Shown here piece by piece: positions 58,581 through 64,000 of a DNA stretch of 64,000 nt. The notes under the pieces were generated by a model, which saw only the letters and a list, made by a program, of their open reading frames with translations, was not told the DNA's origin and ran no database searches. The DNA is from Atherinomorus stipes. Taxonomy: Eukaryota; Chordata; Actinopteri; Atheriniformes; Atherinidae. Numbering within the stretch: position 1 is the stretch's first letter; the number at the start of each line of letters is the position of its first letter. Location of the stretch: contig JALJCO010000108.1 of assembly GCA_023101725.1 (NCBI GenBank), positions 186,001 through 250,000 on the forward strand, read 5' to 3'. The translations under genes were made by a program, and so were the position numbers.

Positions 58581-61050
58581 TCTGTCCACATAGTCTCAGT
58601 TTATTCCTCAGCATAATTGACTCGATCATTTTTATTTTAGCTGTACTAGATATTAATTGCTACAGTGATAACCATGTGACCAAAAGTTGTTTTCTGAACT
58701 ACAAACACATGTAAGTAAAATGAAGCCAGTGTATTTTGTTTAGAGTCTATTCTGTTGGCTCAAGTATTGACTGGTAGCCTTAGTCATGAGAAAAATATCC
58801 TAACATGTCATTCTATTGTACTGCTGCAGTTTACCTGTTTGAGTTACAGTTTTGTCTTGTTTCATCTGAAGGTGTGAGAGTGTAAAATGCAAAGGCAGCT
58901 TGCCTCGGGGTCCAGGCTGCCTCATATCTCTTTTGCAGTGGAAGGTAAAATCATCCTGACTAGTGTCATAGCTCATAGCTAATCAAGTTCTTTTCATCTG
59001 CTTCCTCTGTCCTTTTTGTTGTGTTTTGTTCTTGTTCTCATTTGCATATCTGATGGGATGATGGGTTGTTTACCTTAGATCAGCATTATTCATGCAACAA
59101 GCAGCGCAGACATTATTATATAACTGCCTGATGGATTTATTTATCCTGTTTTGCTCACTTGGATGAAAAACTAAAGCACACAGACAGCTGGGCAAATTTG
59201 TGTCAGGAAAAACCGTTATATTCCAACTATCTATTCAGTCCTAAAGGAACTATTGGAACTGTTATGCATATTCTAGAGCTCTCAGAAATAATTTATTTTA
59301 GCACCAGTCATCCTCTGAATGCATCACTCAGCCTCAGTCTCCCTTCTCAAAGCAAAAAATTATTACTGTGTGCCAATGAATTTAGTTAGTGAATGTTTTC
59401 CTGAGCAGGACTTGTCTGTGCTGCAGGAATCGGGTTTCAGACCAACCATGCTGATTATGGGGGACTTCAATTCACACCTCAATTTATTCATTAAACTGTT
59501 GTCAAAACTTTTAAGAAGGCAATAAATAAAGCATTTTATAACTATAACAAAAAAGACTGTAGATGGACATCTGTCTGTGTCTTTTTTTTTGGGGGGGGGG
59601 GGGGGCGTTATTTATTCAGAGGATTTAGAGGAATATTGCAGGAATGTGTGTGCAAGACTGCTGATTGAAGACAGTTGTGAATTATTTAAGACCTCTGACT
59701 GCAGCATTTATACAGTAAACGCTCCTGTTGTCTGCCCGTCTCTTGTTGCTCCCTCTCCTCTCTCTTGCCCTCTCAGTAACCATCCATCCATCCATCTTTT
59801 GGTTAAGATGCTTTCTCTTTATTTTTTGCACCGCTCTGTGCAGCGCATGGTGGAACTGGTTTTATCTCGTACATACAGTTTCTTTCCCCAGTGTCTCGTC
59901 CCATTTATGCTACATGGAAGTCTGTATAATCTCATTCAATTGTACCTTGTATCCATTATATAAAGAAGATTTAGGTGATGTTTCTGTCGTCCTTTTACAA
60001 AGTCTTTTTATGAATCACACAACATAAAGAACGTTATCTTGATACAAATGGATAATATAGTCATTAGGAAGTATGATTCACTACTTTTTTTTAGATGTGT
60101 GATTGAGGTCAGATGTATTTGGGATTTAAGATTCAAACAACAGAAGTAGCAGTTTGCTTATTTTTATTTTAGTATCTGACACCTAAGTCTGACAGCTGAA
60201 CAAGCATTTTGACGCCAATCGTGCAAAGCTGATTGATTCTGACTGCTCGGGCAGCAGTGCCTATATTCATGAGCCCACACGCTGGAAGAAGACTGTTACA
60301 TGGCCAATTACTACGTTTTTTTCCCTCTGCTCCCAGTCTCCCAAACTTCTCAAGTTCACTCTGAAGTTGTCAGGAACGACAGCCTACCTGCTGGAGTTCA
60401 AACAAGCTGAGCAGGCATTTCATCTCTTTCCGTCCAAATCTTTTTCCCTCAACTTCTCCTCCTCTGATCCGTGACAGTGCTAGAACCTTTTAATGCCTTT
60501 TCAAGCTGTAAGATATCCTCATAAGATGACAGCAGCACTGTAAATGACATTCATTTAATTAAAGACACTTTTCTAATAGGTCACCTGTCTTTAAGAAAGC
60601 CTGTTATTGGCGTTCTGGGCTGCCTGTGAGGAGGAAGGCTGCTGTATGTGTGGAAGGACAGCTGGATCAGAACAAGTCACCATCAGGTGCTGCAAATAAT
60701 TCATTTACAGCGCTGCTGCATGTCTGTTGGACTCCCCACCATCCTTCCCCAGGTCATTTCTTCTGTCATTTTGCCAGCATTCACACACTTTGCTGGACTC
60801 GGGCCCATTTCTAACTGCAGTAAAGAGACTTGGTGAAATTTCCCTGCTTCATTTCTCAGTCAGAGTTACAGGAAGGGCAGCCGTCACGCAGGTCTCACAC
60901 GAACGGCCTCCTTGATCCAGATCAGTCTGGTCTTAGAGGGACCACTCCTCTGAGACATATCTGCTGTCTTTGACAGAGGCTCTCTGAATCTTTTAAGTGG
61001 TAAATCATGCAAAATCAGAGTACACTCCTATAACTCTCTTGGTTTCAGCT
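58581..61050 (+). other. Intronic or intergenic sequence, no exon found
   Basis: I looked for the remaining UBE2F exons (catalytic HPN region) and found none. A short frame near 59,450 reads LIMGDFNSHLN, which resembles a LINE endonuclease motif, but there are no neighbouring motifs to support it. Confidence 0.4.
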
Positions 61051-61990
61051 GTTTGGTACGAGCACCCCTTCTTCTTGATGATACACACAAATTCACTCTT
61101 TGTCAAATGGGGGTATGCATCCCTCTGGGGGTACATGAAATTTTTGATATGTATGTTAATTTTGATAAATGAAAAAATGTCCTTCACTTAAATTTATCTA
61201 ATAAAATTTTCAGTAAATGTAAGTATACGTTCATAAACGGAGTTTAAAGTTATTTCATTAAAAATCTGTCTTCCACATACCCACATGGTTTGCCCCAACC
61301 ATTCATGGGCTGGCTGACATCAAATGTCAGTCACTGTCACCTTGACAACACAGACAGTGGAGACATGGTTAAAGCGTTACAGAAATCTGACTGAAAAGAA
61401 AGAGGGCTAAGGCCCAAAGAAAGCTAAATTACCATTGTTTTGCATGGTTCCAGTATAATAAACCAGGCATAAATGATGAAATGCAGTAATTTGTTAAATT
61501 TATTTTTCCCCTAAAAAAAACCACTTTGCTGTAGACAGTGCGTACTAGACTGAAAATATATTTCACAAGGGGTACTTTGTAGAAAGAATGTTGAGAACCA
61601 TTGCACTTATTCATACACTGTCGTGATTGTAATTGTTTCTTTTTGTGAGAGCAAAACAAAACATACACATGTACACACACATCCTTGTACTTCTATGTTA
61701 GTGAAGACAGTCATTGATATAATGCATTCCCTACCCCAGCCATCACAGCTGACTGCCAAAATGTAGCCCCCCTGCCCCAACCCTAAAAGCAATTATAATC
61801 CAAACTCTAAAACCAAATTTTGATTCCCAAAAAGGGGTCTTTCTCAGACCTTCTAAGACCTTACTAGAAGCACATGAATCCTTTATGTCCTTCATATTAG
61901 CATGATATAATAAAAATTGTCCACTTGTTAAGAAAGTTAAGCAAAGCCACGCCGATAAAACCGTGGACAACCAAAGGAATTCTCAGTGCA
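61051..61990. repeat. Fragments of dispersed fish repeats
   Basis: About 61,105-61,600 is bounded by 'gggggtatgcatccctctgg' and 'caaggggtactttgtagaaa', resembling ends of a known type of MITE. About 61,670-61,890 has the recurring 'tccttgtacttctatgtt..tgaagacagtcattgatataatgcattccc' style of fish dispersed repeat. Boundaries and family are uncertain. Confidence 0.45.
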
Positions 61991-62049
61991 TGTAAGAAGA
62001 AAATGTTTTATACCATGAATTCTTCAGGAAAAGAACCATACATGCTGAA

Positions 62050-64000
62050 CAGAAATATACGATTAAATTTACAGCAATTATAAGAAATAGATAAAAAGGA
62101 TTATTATAGCAAATTATTAGAGGACAATAAAAGTAACATAAAAATACATGGAACATACTTAATAATATAATTAAGAAAAGAATTGGCAGGGCAGATTATC
62201 CCAACAGTTTCTCGGACAATAATGACTCTGATCAATAATATTGATATGGCCGCTGAAGAGTTCAACACATTTTTTGTAAGTATGGGTCCAAATCTGGCGT
62301 AGAGTATTGCAGAAACAAGATGCAGCGAAAATGTTAAAAGCAAAAGGATAAACATTAAAGAACTTTTATTTTTAAAGAGAACAGATGAAAAACAGATTAT
62401 TGACACCGTTAGAAATTTAAAGAAAAGACATCTACTGACTGTAATGGGTTCATTGGTAAAAAAAAATATATAATCAAACTTTTTGCAAAACCCTTTGCAC
62501 ACATTTGTAATCAATCTCTAACAACAGGCATCTTTCCTAATAAAATGAAACTTGTAAATTGGTATTACTTCAGGTGATAAGCATGTACTCTCAAACTATA
62601 GACCCATCTCAGTAATACCACAGTTTTAAAAAATACTGGAAAAGATTTTTTGGGGGGATGAAAAGATTTTACTAAAAAACATAGTATTCTGCACAATCAG
62701 CAAAATGGCTTTAGGACAAATAGGACAACTACTCAGGCATTAATAGATTTCACTGAAGAAATAACAGCTATAGAAAATAAAGAATATGCCGTAGGAAGTT
62801 TTTTATACCTACAGAAAGCTTTTGAGACGGTAAATCATGAGCTGCTAATGATAAAACTCTATAGACATGGAATAAGAGGGATAGCATATGAATGGATAAA
62901 TAGTTATTTAAACAACAAAAAACTATATGTCCAACTAAATGAAGTTAAATTCAGTGTACAAAGGAGAGTCAGTGGGGTTCCCCAGGGGTCTGTTTTGGGG
63001 CCATTTCTGTTAAGCTTATACATAAACAATATATGTGAATCAACATATAATTTGAAAACCATTTTATTTGCAGATGATGCAAATTTAGTTTGTCGTGGTG
63101 AGAATCTGCAGCAACTTCTGTATACTGTTGAAAGTGAACTTGCCAAGCTGAAGAGATGTCAGTCATCAGTCATTTTCTGTACCGCTTATCCAGTTCAGGG
63201 TCGCGGGGGTTGCTGGAGCCTATCCCAGCTATTATCAGGCGAGAGGCGGGGTACACCCTGGACAGGTCGCCAGTCTATCGCAGGGCCAACACAGACAACC
63301 ATGCACGCTCACAATCATACCTAGGGGCAATTTAGAGTGATCAATTAACCTAACATGCATGTCTTTGGACTGTGGGAGGAAGCCGGAGTACCCAGAGAGA
63401 ACCCACGCATACACGGGGAGAACATGCAAACTCCACACAGGAAAGCCACAGTTGGAATTGTTTGAACCCCCTCCCCAGCCGGGAATCGAACCAGTGACCT
63501 TCTTACTGTGAGGCTGCGGTGGTAACCACCACGCCACCGTGCAGCCCCCTGAAGAGATGGTTTGATGAAAATAAATGAACCTTGAATGTAAGTAAAATAA
63601 AATTCAAGATTTTCAGAAATCGTCAAATCAACACTAATGAACAACTCTGGATTGACAGTACTAAAATTGAAAGAGTAACTGAAGTAAAATTTCTTGGCGT
63701 AATAATAGATGACAAACTAAACTAGAAATCACATAGAAACTGTATAAAATCCAAAGTTTCCAAATTAATTGCAGTCTTATACAGAGCCAAAAACCTCAAT
63801 CAAGCATCAGTGTTCTCTCTGTACTGCTCCTTCATACTGCCATACATGACTTTTTGTGTGGAAGTTTGGTGGAACACGTAAAACAAATGTATACATCATT
63901 TAGAAAAGCAATGAGAATCGTTTGCAATGCTGAGTACAGACAACCAACCAACAAACTCTTCGTTAAACTAAATGCACTTAAATTCAAAGATCTTGTATAC
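62050..64000 (+). mobile_element. LINE (CR1/L2/Jockey-like) reverse transcriptase, degenerate, runs off window
   Basis: Translated motifs in order are SNYRPISVIPQF, GFLYLQKAFETVNHELL-like block, WINSYLNNKKLYVQLNEV, GVPQGSVLGP (about 62,974-63,003), FADDAN (FADD codons 63,067-63,078) and VKFLGVIIDDKLN. Then IAVLYRAKNL and MRIVCNAEYRQPTNKLFVKL follow up to the window edge. Several in-frame stops and frameshifts occur, and a SINE interrupts it at 63,159-63,548. The 5' limit is uncertain. Confidence 0.85.
63159..63548 (-). mobile_element. tRNA-derived SINE inserted in a LINE, 11-bp duplication
   Basis: CTGAAGAGATG occurs at 63,148-63,158 and again at 63,549-63,559, exactly bracketing the insert. 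On the minus strand the head has A-box-like TGGCGTGGTGGTT and B-box GGTTCGATTCCC (63,481-63,492). The body contains GTTTGCATGTTCTCCCCGTG, a V-SINE/HE1-like block as I remember it. A tail follows that ends in 'tggataagcggtacagaaaa'. Confidence 0.9.

Noticed and set aside
59319..59525. LINE endonuclease remnant (LIMGDFNSHLN)
   Set aside because: Only one short motif is present, with no neighbouring endonuclease or reverse transcriptase blocks, so chance cannot be excluded.

Overview
This window reads as a gene-poor, repeat-rich stretch of a teleost fish nuclear genome. The evidence is spliced genes with long introns, C2H2 zinc-finger paralogues of the fish 'DVQQL' type, a Rex3 retrotransposon, an L1-like LINE, hAT and Harbinger-like non-autonomous DNA transposons, tRNA-derived SINEs and many microsatellites. 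Nothing prokaryotic or viral was recognised, and no rRNA, ordinary tRNA gene or CRISPR array is visible.

Layout. (1) About 40-3870: a C2H2 zinc-finger gene on the + strand (ORF 843-2786, 14 fingers). Its last finger is cut by a TTAA-flanked, piggyBac-like element. (2) 3871-5100: low-complexity, nearly pure-purine sequence that may be an assembly problem. (3) 5-22 kb: no convincing gene. It is a mosaic of DNA transposons, several with readable terminal inverted repeats and target-site duplications: 9107-10253, 11347-12931, 15659-15902, 17157-17905, 18133-20016 and 20302-21161. (4) 22.5-28.4 kb: a second, directly repeated copy of the zinc-finger locus. It is disabled by compensating frameshifts and swollen by a Rex3 insertion. 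(5) 28.4-33.7 kb: LINE 3' ends, a CpG-rich segment with a YY1-like motif (about 30,985), and short tandem repeats. (6) 33,763-44,882: three coding exons of ube2f, the NEDD8-conjugating E2 enzyme, on the + strand. They join in phase to give its N-terminal 70 residues. (7) 44,883-64,000: I found no further ube2f exon, so this is probably a very long third intron or the gene is incomplete here. It holds SINEs, a dead full-domain L1-type LINE on the - strand (48.5-54.1 kb), a 3.1-kb 35-bp minisatellite, and a second LINE interrupted by a SINE with an 11-bp target-site duplication.

The most unusual structures are these. A 5.46-kb hAT-type element (34,260-39,723, perfect 8-bp duplication GTCATCAT) fills most of ube2f intron 1. 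It carries a 3.2-kb 58-60-bp minisatellite, a perfect 28-bp inverted repeat and a triplicated 35-mer. Both zinc-finger copies share one split-finger terminus and one N-terminal frame break. The 35-bp minisatellite is open in all three minus frames and shows 630-bp higher-order duplication. A tandem array repeats a splice-donor-like CAG|GTAATA site four times. All family names come from motif recognition; no searches were run.
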